This document shows, in pieces, positions 17,126 to 26,324 of a stretch of 64,000 bases of DNA. This stretch comes from AP-15 sp963701815. Its GTDB lineage: Bacteria > Pseudomonadota > Alphaproteobacteria > ATCC43930 > CGMCC-115725. The stretch spans positions 62,001-126,000 of the forward strand of contig CAVPBN010000009.1 in assembly GCA_963701815.1 (NCBI GenBank). Direction: 5' to 3'. How positions within the stretch are numbered: the first letter of the stretch is position 1; every line of letters begins with the position of its first letter. The notes under the pieces are model-generated. The model was not told where the DNA came from. It saw nothing but the letters and a program-made list of their open reading frames with translations, and did not search any database. Made by a program: the position numbers and the translations under genes.

Positions 17126-18546
17126 GGGCGCTGCCGCTCAGTATCGGGCCGCTTCACTTCGTCGGCATCGGCGGGATCGGCATGAGCGGAATTGCCGAGG
17201 TGCTGCGCAATCTGGGCTACCAGGTTCAAGGCAGCGATCTCGTCGAGAGCGCGAATGTCGGCCGGCTGGTCGATCTGGGGATCCCGGTGTCGATCGGGCA
17301 TGACGCCGTCAATCTTGGGGCCGCCGAGGTCGTCGTCGTCTCGTCCGCGGTTGCCGCCGACAACCCGGAGGTCGTCGCGGCGCGCGCGCGCCGCCTCCCG
17401 GTGGTGCGGCGCGCCGAGATGCTGGGCGAATTGATGCGTCTCAAATGGTCGCTGGCGATTGCCGGCACGCATGGCAAGACGACCACGACCTCGTTGATCG
17501 GCGCGCTGCTCGAAGCCGCGCTGCTCGACCCGACCGTGATCAACGGCGGCATCGTCAATGCCTATGGCACCAATACCCGGCTGGGGGCGGGCGACTGGAT
17601 GGTGGTCGAGGCCGATGAGAGCGACGGCACCTTTACCCGCCTGCCGGCGACGGCGGCGATCGTCACCAACATCGATCCCGAGCACCTCGATTTCTACGGC
17701 GGTTTCGACGCCGTGCGCCAGGCGTTCGAAACCTTTGTCGGCAACATCCCCTTTTACGGCTTTGCGGTGCTGTGCATCGATCACCCGGTCGTGCAGGGCT
17801 TGATCCCGAAATTGTCGGACCGCCGCGTGCTGACCTACGGCATGAGCCCGCAGGCCGATATCCGCGCCGTCGAGATCCGTCACGGGCAGGACGGCATTCG
17901 CTTCGACATCGTCATTTCCGACTCGCTCTCGGAGCGTGGGCGCACCGTCGCGGATCTCTTTCTGCCGATGTTCGGCCAGCACAATGTGCAGAATTCACTC
18001 GCCGCCGCGGCCGTCGCCGAGGCGCTTGGCCTCGGCGACGATGCGCTGCGCAATGCGCTCGCTCATTTCAAAGGGGTCAAGCGCCGTTTCACCAAGACGG
18101 GCGAATGGAACGGGGTCACCGTGGTCGACGATTACGGCCATCATCCGGTCGAGATCGCTGCGGTGCTGAAAGCGGCGCGCGCCATCGTCCGCGGCAAGGT
18201 CATCGCCGTAGTGCAGCCGCATCGCTTCACCCGTGTGCGCGACCTCTTCAATGGGTTCTGCACCTGCTTCAACGATGCCGATCTGGTGCTGGTGGCGGAT
18301 ATCTACGCCGCCGGCGAGACGCCGCTCGACGGAGTGACGCGCGAGGCGATCGTTGCCGGCATCATCGAGCACGGGCATCGTGACGTTCGCCCGTTGTCGC
18401 GGCCGAGCGAACTGGCCCCGCTGATCGGCGAACTGGCCCGGCCGGGCGATATGGTGGTGTGCCTCGGCGCCGGGTCGATCAGCGGCTGGGCCAATGGATT
18501 GCCGGGCGAACTTGCCGGCTATCGGTCGGGGCGCGAGGTCCGATGA
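17122..18546 (+). CDS. murC: UDP-N-acetylmuramate-L-alanine ligase MurC
   Basis: First Mur ligase, adding L-Ala to UDP-MurNAc. 474 residues. The Rossmann loop HFVGIGGIGMSGIAEVL opens the protein, ATP binds at AGTHGKTTTTSLIG, and VEADESDGTF, NIDPEHLDFYGG and DDYGHHPVEI are the family sequence in order. It is a clear MurC and therefore not the missing MurD. Overlaps murG upstream and murB downstream by four bases each. Confidence 0.97.
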   Translation: MRALPLSIGPLHFVGIGGIGMSGIAEVLRNLGYQVQGSDLVESANVGRLVDLGIPVSIGHDAVNLGAAEVVVVSSAVAADNPEVVAARARRLPVVRRAEMLGELMRLKWSLAIAGTHGKTTTTSLIGALLEAALLDPTVINGGIVNAYGTNTRLGAGDWMVVEADESDGTFTRLPATAAIVTNIDPEHLDFYGGFDAVRQAFETFVGNIPFYGFAVLCIDHPVVQGLIPKLSDRRVLTYGMSPQADIRAVEIRHGQDGIRFDIVISDSLSERGRTVADLFLPMFGQHNVQNSLAAAAVAEALGLGDDALRNALAHFKGVKRRFTKTGEWNGVTVVDDYGHHPVEIAAVLKAARAIVRGKVIAVVQPHRFTRVRDLFNGFCTCFNDADLVLVADIYAAGETPLDGVTREAIVAGIIEHGHRDVRPLSRPSELAPLIGELARPGDMVVCLGAGSISGWANGLPGELAGYRSGREVR

Positions 18547-19508
18547 TGCCGCGGCGGGAAAGCCCGACAGCCGCTCTGATCGCCGGGCTTCCGGCGGTGC
18601 GCGGCCGGCTCATTGCCGACGCGCCGATCGGCAGGCAGAGCTGGCTGGGCGCCGGCGGCGCCGCGGAAGTGCTGTTCCAGCCGGCCGATGCGGCCGATCT
18701 TGCCGATTTCCTGGCGGCGCTGCCGGAAGCGGTCCCGGTGACGGTCATCGGGCAGGGCTCCAATCTGCTGGTGCGCGATGGCGGGATACAAGGCGTCACG
18801 ATCCGCCTCGGCCGCGGCTTCGCCGATATCTCGGTCGACGACCAGGAGGTTTGCGCCGGTGCGGGGGCGCTCGACCTCAATGTGTCGAGGGCCGCGGTCA
18901 AGGCCGGAATTGCCGGTCTCGAATTCCTGTCGGGCATCCCGGGAACGATCGGCGGCGGCTTGCGGATGAATGCCGGGGCCTATGGGCGCGAGATCGGCGA
19001 TGCTCTGGTGTCGGTGACGGCGCTCGATCGCCGCGGCGCCAGCCACCGGCTCGATCGCGCGACGATGGGGCTTTCCTATCGCCGATGCGGCGTCGATCCC
19101 GGTTGGATCTTCATCGCCGCCCGGCTCCGGGGCGTTGCCGGCGACCGGTCCGGGATCGCCGAGCGGATGACGGCGATTCGTCAGGCCCGCAGGACGACCC
19201 AGCCGATCCGGTCGCGGACCGGTGGATCGACCTTCGCCAACCCGCCGGGCGAGGCGGCATGGCGTCTGGTCGACCGGGCCGGCTGCCGCGGTCTCGTCCG
19301 CGGCGGGGCGATGGTGTCGCCGAAGCACGCGAATTTTCTGATCAACAGCGGCAATGCCACCGCCGCCGATCTCGAAGGCCTGGGCGAGGAGGTGAGGCGG
19401 CGCGTCTGGGAGACCGGCGGAATCCTGCTGGAATGGGAAATCCGCCGCGTTGGTCGTCCGCTGGAAGCGACCGGTCCGGCCGCCGCGGCGGAGTCCGGCG
19501 ATGACTAG
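18543..19508 (+). CDS. murB: UDP-N-acetylenolpyruvoylglucosamine reductase MurB
   Basis: FAD enzyme that reduces UDP-GlcNAc-enolpyruvate to UDP-MurNAc. 321 residues, type II (no tyrosine-loop insertion). FAD-binding marks are VIGQGSNLLVRDGGIQGV and SGIPGTIGGGLRMNAGAYG; the proton donor serine region is RTGGSTFANPPG, and the closing segment is SPKHANFLINSGNATAADL. Two adjacent ATG codons (18543, 18546) are possible starts; the first overlaps the murC stop. It overlaps ddl by eight bases. Confidence 0.96.
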   Translation: MMPRRESPTAALIAGLPAVRGRLIADAPIGRQSWLGAGGAAEVLFQPADAADLADFLAALPEAVPVTVIGQGSNLLVRDGGIQGVTIRLGRGFADISVDDQEVCAGAGALDLNVSRAAVKAGIAGLEFLSGIPGTIGGGLRMNAGAYGREIGDALVSVTALDRRGASHRLDRATMGLSYRRCGVDPGWIFIAARLRGVAGDRSGIAERMTAIRQARRTTQPIRSRTGGSTFANPPGEAAWRLVDRAGCRGLVRGGAMVSPKHANFLINSGNATAADLEGLGEEVRRRVWETGGILLEWEIRRVGRPLEATGPAAAAESGDD

Positions 19509-20421
19509 GCGGGTAGCGGTGTTGATGGGCGGCTGGTCGCCCGAGCGGGAGGTGTCGTTGTCGAGCGGGCGCGAATGCGCCAAGGCGCTCGCCGATCGCG
19601 GCTATCGGGTCGGCGTCATCGACGTCGGCCATGACCTGCCGGCGCTGCTGCGCGGTCTGGAACCGCGCCCCGATGTGATCTTCAACGCGCTGCATGGGGT
19701 CGGCGGCGAAGACGGCGCGGTGCAGGGCGTATGCGAGATGCTCGGCATTCCCTACACCCATTCCGGCGTGCTGGCTTCGGCGTTGGCGATGCACAAGCCG
19801 ACGGCAAAAGCGCTGTTCCGCGCGGCCGGGCTGAGGGTTGCAGACGGCATCGTCGCTCGCCTGGCCGATTTCGCCGACGGCGATCCGCTGCCGGCGCCGT
19901 TTGTCGTCAAGCCGACCAACCAGGGATCGAGCGTCGGCGTGCGCATCGTGCGGGTCAACGATAATTCCTGGCGCGAAGAGGTGACGCAGTGGAGCTTCGG
20001 CGGCGAGCTTCTGATCGAACGCTTCATCCCCGGTCGCGAGCTGACGGTGGCGATCCTCGGCGATCAGGCGCTCGGGGTCTGCGAAATCGTCCCCAGCGGC
20101 AGCTTTTATGACTATCACGCGAAATACGCGGCCGGCGGGTCGGTTCACCTGACGCCGGCCCCGATCCCGGCGGCAGCTTACGAGGAAGCGCTCGACATCG
20201 GCTTGCGTGCTCATCGGGCGCTCGGCTGCCGCGGCGTTACCCGCGCCGATCTGCGCTATGACGACACTGCGGACGGCAGCGATCAGCTCTATCTTTTGGA
20301 GGTCAATACCCAGCCGGGGATGACGCCGACCTCGTTGGTGCCCGATATCGCCCGTCATGCCGGCATCCGGTTCGACGAACTGGTCGCCTGGATGGTGGAG
20401 GCCGCGGCATGCGACGCGTAA
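19501..20421 (+). CDS. ddlB: D-alanine-D-alanine ligase
   Basis: ATP-grasp ligase that makes the D-Ala-D-Ala dipeptide for MurF. 306 residues. The N-terminal glycine-serine stretch VAVLMGGWSPEREVSLSSG, the lid VKPTNQGSSVGVRIV, and the magnesium site LLEVNTQPGMTPTSLVP are present. ATG 19501 lies inside the last codons of murB; an upstream frame to 19450 adds an Arg/Pro leader and is rejected. It overlaps ftsQ by 13 bases. Confidence 0.96.
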   Translation: MTRRVAVLMGGWSPEREVSLSSGRECAKALADRGYRVGVIDVGHDLPALLRGLEPRPDVIFNALHGVGGEDGAVQGVCEMLGIPYTHSGVLASALAMHKPTAKALFRAAGLRVADGIVARLADFADGDPLPAPFVVKPTNQGSSVGVRIVRVNDNSWREEVTQWSFGGELLIERFIPGRELTVAILGDQALGVCEIVPSGSFYDYHAKYAAGGSVHLTPAPIPAAAYEEALDIGLRAHRALGCRGVTRADLRYDDTADGSDQLYLLEVNTQPGMTPTSLVPDIARHAGIRFDELVAWMVEAAACDA

Positions 20422-21266
20422 GCGCCGCGCCGCCGAGCCGGTTGCGCCGGAAAATCCGGACGGCGAGGCTGCGCCGGATCGGCTGGCGCCTCGCCGTTGC
20501 GGTCGTCGCGGCGGCGACGATTTGCGGCGGGGTCTGGTTCGGCATGTCGCGAACCGGGTCCGCCGATTGGCAGAGGGTCGAGGCCCGGCTGCTCGGCGCC
20601 AGCGCGAATATCGGCCTGAAAGTCGCCGATATCCGGGTCGAGGGGCGCGAGACCACCGATCGCGAGACGATCCTCACCGCCCTTGGCGCCGGGCTGGGCA
20701 CCCCGATCTTAGCAGTCGACCCGGTGCGCGCCCGGCAGCAGCTCGAGGCCTTGCCCTGGGTCAGATCAGCCGCGATCGAGCGACGGCTGCCGGATACGCT
20801 GATCGTCCGTTTGGTCGAGCGCAAACCGCTGGCGCTGTGGCAGCATAACGGCAAGCTCGACCTGATCGACCGTACCGGGTCGATCATCCCGGTGGCGCGA
20901 CTGGATCGCTTCGCCAAGTTGCCGATGGTCGTCGGCGACGCCGCCGCCGGTCATGCGGCCGAGTTGCTGGCGATGCTGGCTACCGAGCCCGACCTCGCGA
21001 CCCGTGTCACAGCGGCCGTCCGCGTCGCCGATCGCCGCTGGAATTTGCAGATCGACAATGCGATCGATGTTCTGTTGCCGGCCGACCAAGCCGCGGGCGC
21101 ATGGGCCGAACTCGCTCGCGTCGAGCGTTCGAGCGCCATCCTCAAGCGCGACGTGCGGGCAATCGACTTGCGTCTGCCCGACCGGCTTGTCGTGCGGCTC
21201 GCGCCGGCGGCGCCGATGGCCGCCCCGGCGGCCAAACGGGGGCGCCCCTCGGCGAAGAACACATGA
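20409..21266 (+). CDS. ftsQ: Cell division protein FtsQ
   Basis: Bitopic inner-membrane divisome protein linking early and late proteins through FtsB/FtsL. 285 residues. A basic cytoplasmic leader (RRKIRTARLRRIGWR) precedes one membrane helix (about residues 27-47). The POTRA domain starts with VADIRVEGRETTDRETILTA and the FtsQ beta domain has LPWVRSAAIERRLPDTLIVR and ERKPLALWQHNGKLDLID. Start lies inside ddl; stop overlaps ftsA (ATGA). Confidence 0.94.
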   Translation: MRRVSAAPPSRLRRKIRTARLRRIGWRLAVAVVAAATICGGVWFGMSRTGSADWQRVEARLLGASANIGLKVADIRVEGRETTDRETILTALGAGLGTPILAVDPVRARQQLEALPWVRSAAIERRLPDTLIVRLVERKPLALWQHNGKLDLIDRTGSIIPVARLDRFAKLPMVVGDAAAGHAAELLAMLATEPDLATRVTAAVRVADRRWNLQIDNAIDVLLPADQAAGAWAELARVERSSAILKRDVRAIDLRLPDRLVVRLAPAAPMAAPAAKRGRPSAKNT

Positions 21267-22597
21267 GCGTGACCGACGCCGCGCCGCGACGCACCGAAGG
21301 CCCGCCGGCCGCCGCGTCGGCCGCGCCAGGTGCGATCGCCAAGCCCCGCAAACCGCCGATCCGTGCGCGCGGCAGTCTTATTGCCGCCCTCGATATCGGC
21401 ACGACTAAGGTCTGCTGCCTGATTGCCCGGGTCGAGACCGAGAAGTTGCAGATCCTCGGCATCGGCCATCAGATTTCGCGCGGCGTGCGCAACGGGGCGA
21501 TCGTCGATCTCGACGCGGCCGGCACCTCGGTCGTCAATGCCGTCCACGCCGCCGAAGAAATGGCGGGAGAGACGATCCAGCAGGTGGTCGCCAACCTATC
21601 CGGCGGCTTTTCGGCTTCGCGCATCATCCGTGCCGAAATCGGCGTCGCCGGGCGAGAAATCGGCGAGATCGACCTGCAGCGGGTTCTCGACCAGGGCTAT
21701 CAGCTGCGCGAGCCGGGCGATCGGCAGATCATCCATTCGGTGCCGGTCGGGTTCTCGATCGATGACAGCCGCGGCATCCGCGACCCGCGCGGCATGTATG
21801 GCGAGCGTCTCGGCGTCAACATGAACGTGGTGACCGCGCGCGCCGCCGGCGTGCGCAACCATACCTCGGCGATCGGGCGTTCGCACCTTGCGGTCGATGC
21901 GCTGGTCGTCAGCCCTTATGCCGCCGGTCTTGCCTGCCTCGTCGAGGACGAGATCGGCCTCGGTGTGACGGTTATCGACATGGGCGGCGGGACGACGACG
22001 ATCGGCGTGTTCTTCGACGGCAATCTGGTCTTTGCCAACTCGATCCCGGTCGGCGGCGGGCACGTGACAAACGACATCGCACGCGGCCTGTCGACCCCGG
22101 TCGCTCATGCCGAACGGATGAAGACGCTGTTCGGCAGCGCCATTTCCGCCAGCACCGACGAGCGCGAGATGATCGCGGTGCCGCAGATCGGCGAGGAGGA
22201 TGACGGCCACGTCAATCACCTGCCGAAATCGCTGCTCGTCGGCATCATCGGGCCGCGGATCGAAGAGATTTTCGAGCTGGTGCGCAACTGCCTCGAAGCC
22301 AGCGGTTTCGACAAGATCGCAGGGCGGCGCGCGGTGCTGACCGGCGGCGCCTGCCAACTGCACGGCGCCCGCGAGTTCGCCGGCTTAATTCTCGACAAGC
22401 AGGTCCGGATCGGCCGGCCGCTGGGCGTCGCCGGACTCGCCGAAGCGACCTCCGGACCGGCCTTCTCGACCGCAGTAGGGCTGCTGCATTTCGCGCTTTC
22501 GGAACGAGCCGTGATGCCGCGCTCCGGCCGCGGCCAAACCGGGCGGCCGGCTGGTCTTTTCGGCCGCCTCGGTCATTGGCTGCGCGAGAATATTTGA
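21263..22597 (+). CDS. ftsA: Cell division protein FtsA
   Basis: Actin-like protein that ties FtsZ to the inner membrane. 444 residues. After a Pro/Ala-rich 38-residue leader come the phosphate-1 loop LIAALDIGTTKVCCLIARVE, the 1C domain, DMGGGTTTIGVFFDG (phosphate-2), and VLTGGACQLHGAREFA (adenosine motif). The last residues, LFGRLGHWLRENI, form the amphipathic membrane-targeting helix typical of FtsA. Start overlaps the ftsQ stop. The N-terminal leader is longer than in E. coli but common in this class. Confidence 0.96.
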   Translation: MSVTDAAPRRTEGPPAAASAAPGAIAKPRKPPIRARGSLIAALDIGTTKVCCLIARVETEKLQILGIGHQISRGVRNGAIVDLDAAGTSVVNAVHAAEEMAGETIQQVVANLSGGFSASRIIRAEIGVAGREIGEIDLQRVLDQGYQLREPGDRQIIHSVPVGFSIDDSRGIRDPRGMYGERLGVNMNVVTARAAGVRNHTSAIGRSHLAVDALVVSPYAAGLACLVEDEIGLGVTVIDMGGGTTTIGVFFDGNLVFANSIPVGGGHVTNDIARGLSTPVAHAERMKTLFGSAISASTDEREMIAVPQIGEEDDGHVNHLPKSLLVGIIGPRIEEIFELVRNCLEASGFDKIAGRRAVLTGGACQLHGAREFAGLILDKQVRIGRPLGVAGLAEATSGPAFSTAVGLLHFALSERAVMPRSGRGQTGRPAGLFGRLGHWLRENI

Positions 22598-22626
22598 GAT
22601 GGATTGTTGATTAGTCGCCGGCCCGG

Positions 22627-22653
22627 CTATCCGGTTTTGTCAAAACCGGATAG
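22627..22653 (+). promoter_or_regulatory. Perfect 12-bp hairpin between ftsA and ftsZ
   Basis: Bases 22627-22638 and 22642-22653 are perfect inverted repeats with a 3-base loop. The stem is CTATCCGGTTTT and there is no T-run after the 3' arm, so it is not a standard intrinsic terminator, although the stem itself ends in U/A pairs. It lies 75 bp before the ftsZ ATG and could attenuate or process the long dcw transcript, giving ftsZ separate control. Confidence 0.6.
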
Positions 22654-22728
22654 ATCGGTGCGGCATCGGTACCAGGGGGAAGTCCGGCGCGTCCGGGCGC
22701 GATCGAAGCCGCGTGGAGGGACAACGAC

Positions 22729-24216
22729 ATGATCAATCTTAGCATCCCAAGGGATGAACAGGAGATGAAACCCCGCATCACGGTGGTCGGGGTGGGCGGC
22801 GCCGGGGGAAACGCCGTCAACAACATGATCCGCTCGAACCTGATCGGGTGCGAGTTCGTGGTCTGCAACACCGACGCCCAGGCGCTGCAGCAATCGAGCG
22901 CCGGCCGCAAGATCCAACTCGGCATCGGCGTCACCCGCGGGCTCGGCGCCGGGTCGCGGCCCGATGTCGGGCGGGCCGCGGCGGAGGAAGCGCTCGACGA
23001 GATCCTCGAAGCGATGAACGGCTCGAACATGGTGTTCATCACCGCCGGCATGGGCGGCGGTACCGGCACCGGCGGCGCGCCGGTGATCGCCCGGATCGCC
23101 CGCGAATTGGGGATTCTAACCGTCGGCGTCGTGACCAAGCCGTTTCACTTCGAAGGCAGCCACCGGATGCGGCTGGCCGATGCCGGGATCGAGGAATTGC
23201 AGAAATTCGTCGACACCCTGATCATCATCCCCAACCAGAATCTGTTCCGCATCGCCAACGAACGCACCACCTTCGCCGACGCCTTCAAGATGGCCGACGA
23301 CGTGCTGCATTCGGGCGTGCGCGGCGTCACCGATCTGATGGTCATGCCGGGTCTGATCAATCTCGATTTCGCCGACATTCGCACGGTGATGAGCGAGATG
23401 GGCAAGGCGATGATGGGCACCGGCGAAGCCGAGGGCGACCGCCGCGCGATCGACGCAGCCGAGGCCGCGATCTCGAACCCGCTGCTCGAAGATGTTTCGA
23501 TGAAGGGGGCCAGGGGGATCCTCATCAACATCACCGGCGGCCCGGACATGACCTTGTTTGAGGTCGATGAGGCGGCAAACCGCATCCGCGAAGAGGTCGA
23601 CCCCGACGCCAACATCATCTTCGGCTCGACCTTCGACGATAATCTATCGGGCAAGATGCGGATCTCGGTCGTGGCCACCGGCATCGACGCAGAGGCTGTC
23701 GCCGCCTCTCGTCCGGCGATCAGCCTGGTCGGCGGTCGGGAGGCGGCGGTCGCTCCGGGCGCTCGCGACGCCGCTGCGGGCAGCTACGCCCGCCCGATGC
23801 TGACCCAGAATGCGGCGGCGGCCGCGGCCGATAACGAGCCGCTGCCGCAGGCGGCCGCGGTCGCCGAGAACGCGGCGGTGCGCAGCGGCGCCTTTATCGC
23901 GCCAAAGCCCGCCGATGCCGGGCTCGCCCGCCCTATCCCGGTGACCCAACCGGCGGTCCCGCCGACCGCCGCGGCGCGCGATCCGGCCCCTCGGCCAAAG
24001 GGTCGGGTGCCGAGCCTGATCGAGCGGGTGACCGGGGTGGGCCGTGCCCGTCAGGCCGCGCCGGCGCCCGATCGCCCGAACCATCCGCCGGTCGGACCGG
24101 CTGCCAAACCGGCGCAGCCCCGGCTCGCATCGCTCGAACCGGATGACCGGCCTGGTTCGAGCAAGGAGGAAGATCTGCTCGACATTCCCGCCTTCTTGCG
24201 CAGACAGGCCAACTGA
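22729..24216 (+). CDS. ftsZ: Cell division protein FtsZ
   Basis: Tubulin-like GTPase forming the division ring. 495 residues. N-terminal part has VVGVGGAGGNAVNNMI; the tubulin signature is AGMGGGTGTGGAPVIA; the T7 loop is MPGLINLDFADIRTVM. A Pro/Ala-rich linker of roughly 160 residues (about 315-475) leads to the conserved C-terminal peptide EEDLLDIPAFLRRQAN, which binds FtsA and other partners. A good ribosome site (ggaggg) precedes ATG 22729. It does not overlap ftsA, unlike the rest of the cluster, and the gap holds a hairpin. Confidence 0.98.
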   Translation: MINLSIPRDEQEMKPRITVVGVGGAGGNAVNNMIRSNLIGCEFVVCNTDAQALQQSSAGRKIQLGIGVTRGLGAGSRPDVGRAAAEEALDEILEAMNGSNMVFITAGMGGGTGTGGAPVIARIARELGILTVGVVTKPFHFEGSHRMRLADAGIEELQKFVDTLIIIPNQNLFRIANERTTFADAFKMADDVLHSGVRGVTDLMVMPGLINLDFADIRTVMSEMGKAMMGTGEAEGDRRAIDAAEAAISNPLLEDVSMKGARGILINITGGPDMTLFEVDEAANRIREEVDPDANIIFGSTFDDNLSGKMRISVVATGIDAEAVAASRPAISLVGGREAAVAPGARDAAAGSYARPMLTQNAAAAAADNEPLPQAAAVAENAAVRSGAFIAPKPADAGLARPIPVTQPAVPPTAAARDPAPRPKGRVPSLIERVTGVGRARQAAPAPDRPNHPPVGPAAKPAQPRLASLEPDDRPGSSKEEDLLDIPAFLRRQAN

Positions 24217-24481
24217 CGCCGCGGCACTTGCGAGAGACGGCACGGCTGCCGGGCTGAGGGCATCAACAATCGGGTCAGGGAAGGCACGCTTTTCGGTCCC
24301 TGGCCCACCCCTGGCCCGGCCGGCATCCTCTCGCCGAATCTGTCGGTCGATCCTGAAGTGTCTGGTTGACATGGCCCTGCAACCCACGGCGATGCAATAT
24401 TCTGCAACAAAGTGTGACTTGTCGCGCTCCCGGCCCAAGGTTAGCCTGCCCTTCGGGGAATAATTGTTGAGAAGCGGGTGG

Positions 24482-25408
24482 ATGGCGGGGGATTTCGCCT
24501 CAGCGCAGCAGCAGACGCTGAAGACAGGCATCGGGTGCCGGGGTATCGGCCTCCATTCGGGCGAGAGGGTCGCGATGACCCTACTCCCGGCCGCGCCGGA
24601 CACGGGGATCGTATTTCGCCGGATGGATGCCGGGGGCGAGATCAAGGCCGGCTGGGCCAACACGGTTGAATCGGCGCTGTGCACCGTGCTCTCGAATGAA
24701 GAGGGCATTCGTGTCTCTACTGTCGAGCATCTGATGGCGGCGCTGGCCGGGGCGGGCGTCGATAATGCGATCGTCGAACTCGACGGATCGGAAGTGCCGG
24801 TCATGGACGGCAGCGCGGCCCCGTTCGTCTTCTTGATCGAATGTGCCGGCGTCGTCGCGCAACAGGCGTTGCGACAGGCAATCAAGGTGCTCAAACCGGT
24901 ATGGGTCGAAGACGGGAACGCCACCGCGACGCTCCTGCCCGATGTCGGTTTTTCGATGAGCTTTGAGATAGACTTCGCCGATCTGGTGATCCGACGGCAG
25001 GATTTCCGGGTGGTTTTCGATGCCGGGACATTCAAAGCCGAACTGAGCCGGGCGCGTACCTTCGGCTTTCTCGATGATGTCGACCGGTTGCGGGCGGCGG
25101 GTTTCGTTCGTGGCGGCTCGCTCGACAATGTCGTCGTGGTCAGCGGCGATCGGGTGCTGAACCGCGGCGGGTTACGCTACGGCGATGAGTTCGTGCGGCA
25201 CAAGCTGCTCGACGCGTATGGCGACCTCTATCTCGCCGGGGGGCCGATCGTCGGTCATTTTCGCGGCGTGCGATCGGGTCATGCCCTGACCAGACGCCTG
25301 CTCGCCGCGCTGTTCGCCGATGACAGCGCCTGGTGCTGCGTGCCTCTGCCCGGCGTCGATGAACCGGGCCCGGCCTGGGGCGACGAACCGCGCCGCGCGA
25401 GCGCCTAG
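24482..25408 (+). CDS. lpxC: UDP-3-O-acyl-N-acetylglucosamine deacetylase LpxC
   Basis: Zinc deacetylase for the committed step of lipid A synthesis. 308 residues from ATG 24482. Family sequence: GCRGIGLHSGERV, STVEHLMAALAGAGVDNAI (first zinc histidine), ELDGSEVPVMDGSA, ARTFGF, and HKLLDAYGDLYLAG (second histidine and aspartate). A TTG at 24464 with a nearby gggga sequence would add six residues; I prefer the ATG but the choice is not settled. The 247-bp gap from ftsZ suggests its own promoter, though no clear -10/-35 pair is seen. Confidence 0.95.
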   Translation: MAGDFASAQQQTLKTGIGCRGIGLHSGERVAMTLLPAAPDTGIVFRRMDAGGEIKAGWANTVESALCTVLSNEEGIRVSTVEHLMAALAGAGVDNAIVELDGSEVPVMDGSAAPFVFLIECAGVVAQQALRQAIKVLKPVWVEDGNATATLLPDVGFSMSFEIDFADLVIRRQDFRVVFDAGTFKAELSRARTFGFLDDVDRLRAAGFVRGGSLDNVVVVSGDRVLNRGGLRYGDEFVRHKLLDAYGDLYLAGGPIVGHFRGVRSGHALTRRLLAALFADDSAWCCVPLPGVDEPGPAWGDEPRRASA

Positions 25409-25493
25409 AACGGTGGTGCGCTTGTCGCACCGCCGCCGCTGCGTCTGTGGCTACCCTGTGCTATAACGGCGCGAGCGTACATTACTGACGGAA

Positions 25494-26312
25494 ATGCCGA
25501 TGCGACCCTGGTCCGCCCCGCGATGGCTCGGTGTAATCGCGATTATCCTCCTGCTTGCGGCCTGCGGGGGTAACAAGAAAGACGCCTACATCGAGAAACC
25601 GGTCGACGATCTTTATAACCAAGCCATGGATCAGATGGCTGAAGAGCACTATGCGCAGGCATCGAAGACCTTTGAGGAGGTCGAGAGCCAACACCCGTAT
25701 TCGGTCTGGGCCAACAAGGCCCAGCTGATGTCGGCTTATGCCCTCTACGAGGACGGAGACTACGGCGGGGCGATCATCGCCGCCGACCGTTTCATCCAGC
25801 TTCATCCCGGCAGCCGCGACGTCGCTTATGCCTACTATTTGAAGGCGATCTCCTATTATGTGCAGATCGTCGATGTCGGCCGCGATCAGAAGACCACGCA
25901 ACTGGCGCTGAGGGCCCTCGAAGACGTGGTCCGCCGGTTTCCCGACAGTCGATATGCGCGCGATGCCAAGCTCAAGCTCGATTTCACCCGCGACCATCTC
26001 GCCGGCAAGGAGATGGAGATCGGTCGTTACTACTTGAATCGTCGGCAGTATCTGGCGGCGATGAACCGGTTCAAACGGGTCGTCGACGACTATCAGACGA
26101 CGACCCATGTCCCCGAGGCGCTGGAGCGGCTGATCGAATGCGATCTGGCTCTGGGGCTCACCGGCGAGGCGAAGAAAAACGCGGCGGTCCTCGGCTATAA
26201 TTATCCGGGGAACAAATGGTACACCAACAGCTATGGATTAGTCACCGGGGCCAAGAATCCCGGGCCGCCGACCGAAAGCCGGCTCGGCCGCAGTATTGGA
26301 AGTCTATTCTGA
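25494..26312 (+). CDS. bamD: Outer membrane assembly lipoprotein BamD (ComL)
   Basis: Lipoprotein of the BAM complex that folds beta-barrel proteins into the outer membrane. 272 residues. The signal peptide ends in the lipobox LLAAC with the lipidated cysteine at residue 24. Tetratricopeptide repeats follow, marked by LYNQAMDQMAEEHYAQASKT, ANKAQLMSAYALYEDGDYGG and DVVRRFPDSRYARDAKLKL. ATG 25494 or 25500 could start it. In related genomes recN usually follows; here an accessory glycan block follows in the opposite direction. Confidence 0.95.
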   Translation: MPMRPWSAPRWLGVIAIILLLAACGGNKKDAYIEKPVDDLYNQAMDQMAEEHYAQASKTFEEVESQHPYSVWANKAQLMSAYALYEDGDYGGAIIAADRFIQLHPGSRDVAYAYYLKAISYYVQIVDVGRDQKTTQLALRALEDVVRRFPDSRYARDAKLKLDFTRDHLAGKEMEIGRYYLNRRQYLAAMNRFKRVVDDYQTTTHVPEALERLIECDLALGLTGEAKKNAAVLGYNYPGNKWYTNSYGLVTGAKNPGPPTESRLGRSIGSLF

Positions 26313-26324
26313 GCCGGCGTTTTC

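Noticed and set aside
12258..18546. MurF or MurC doubling as the missing MurD
   Set aside because: Both carry the full specific motifs of their own family and normal length, with no fused extra ligase.
24366..24394. TTGACA upstream of lpxC as a promoter
   Set aside because: No acceptable -10 at 16-18 bases; the AT-rich hexamer is about 23 bases away.
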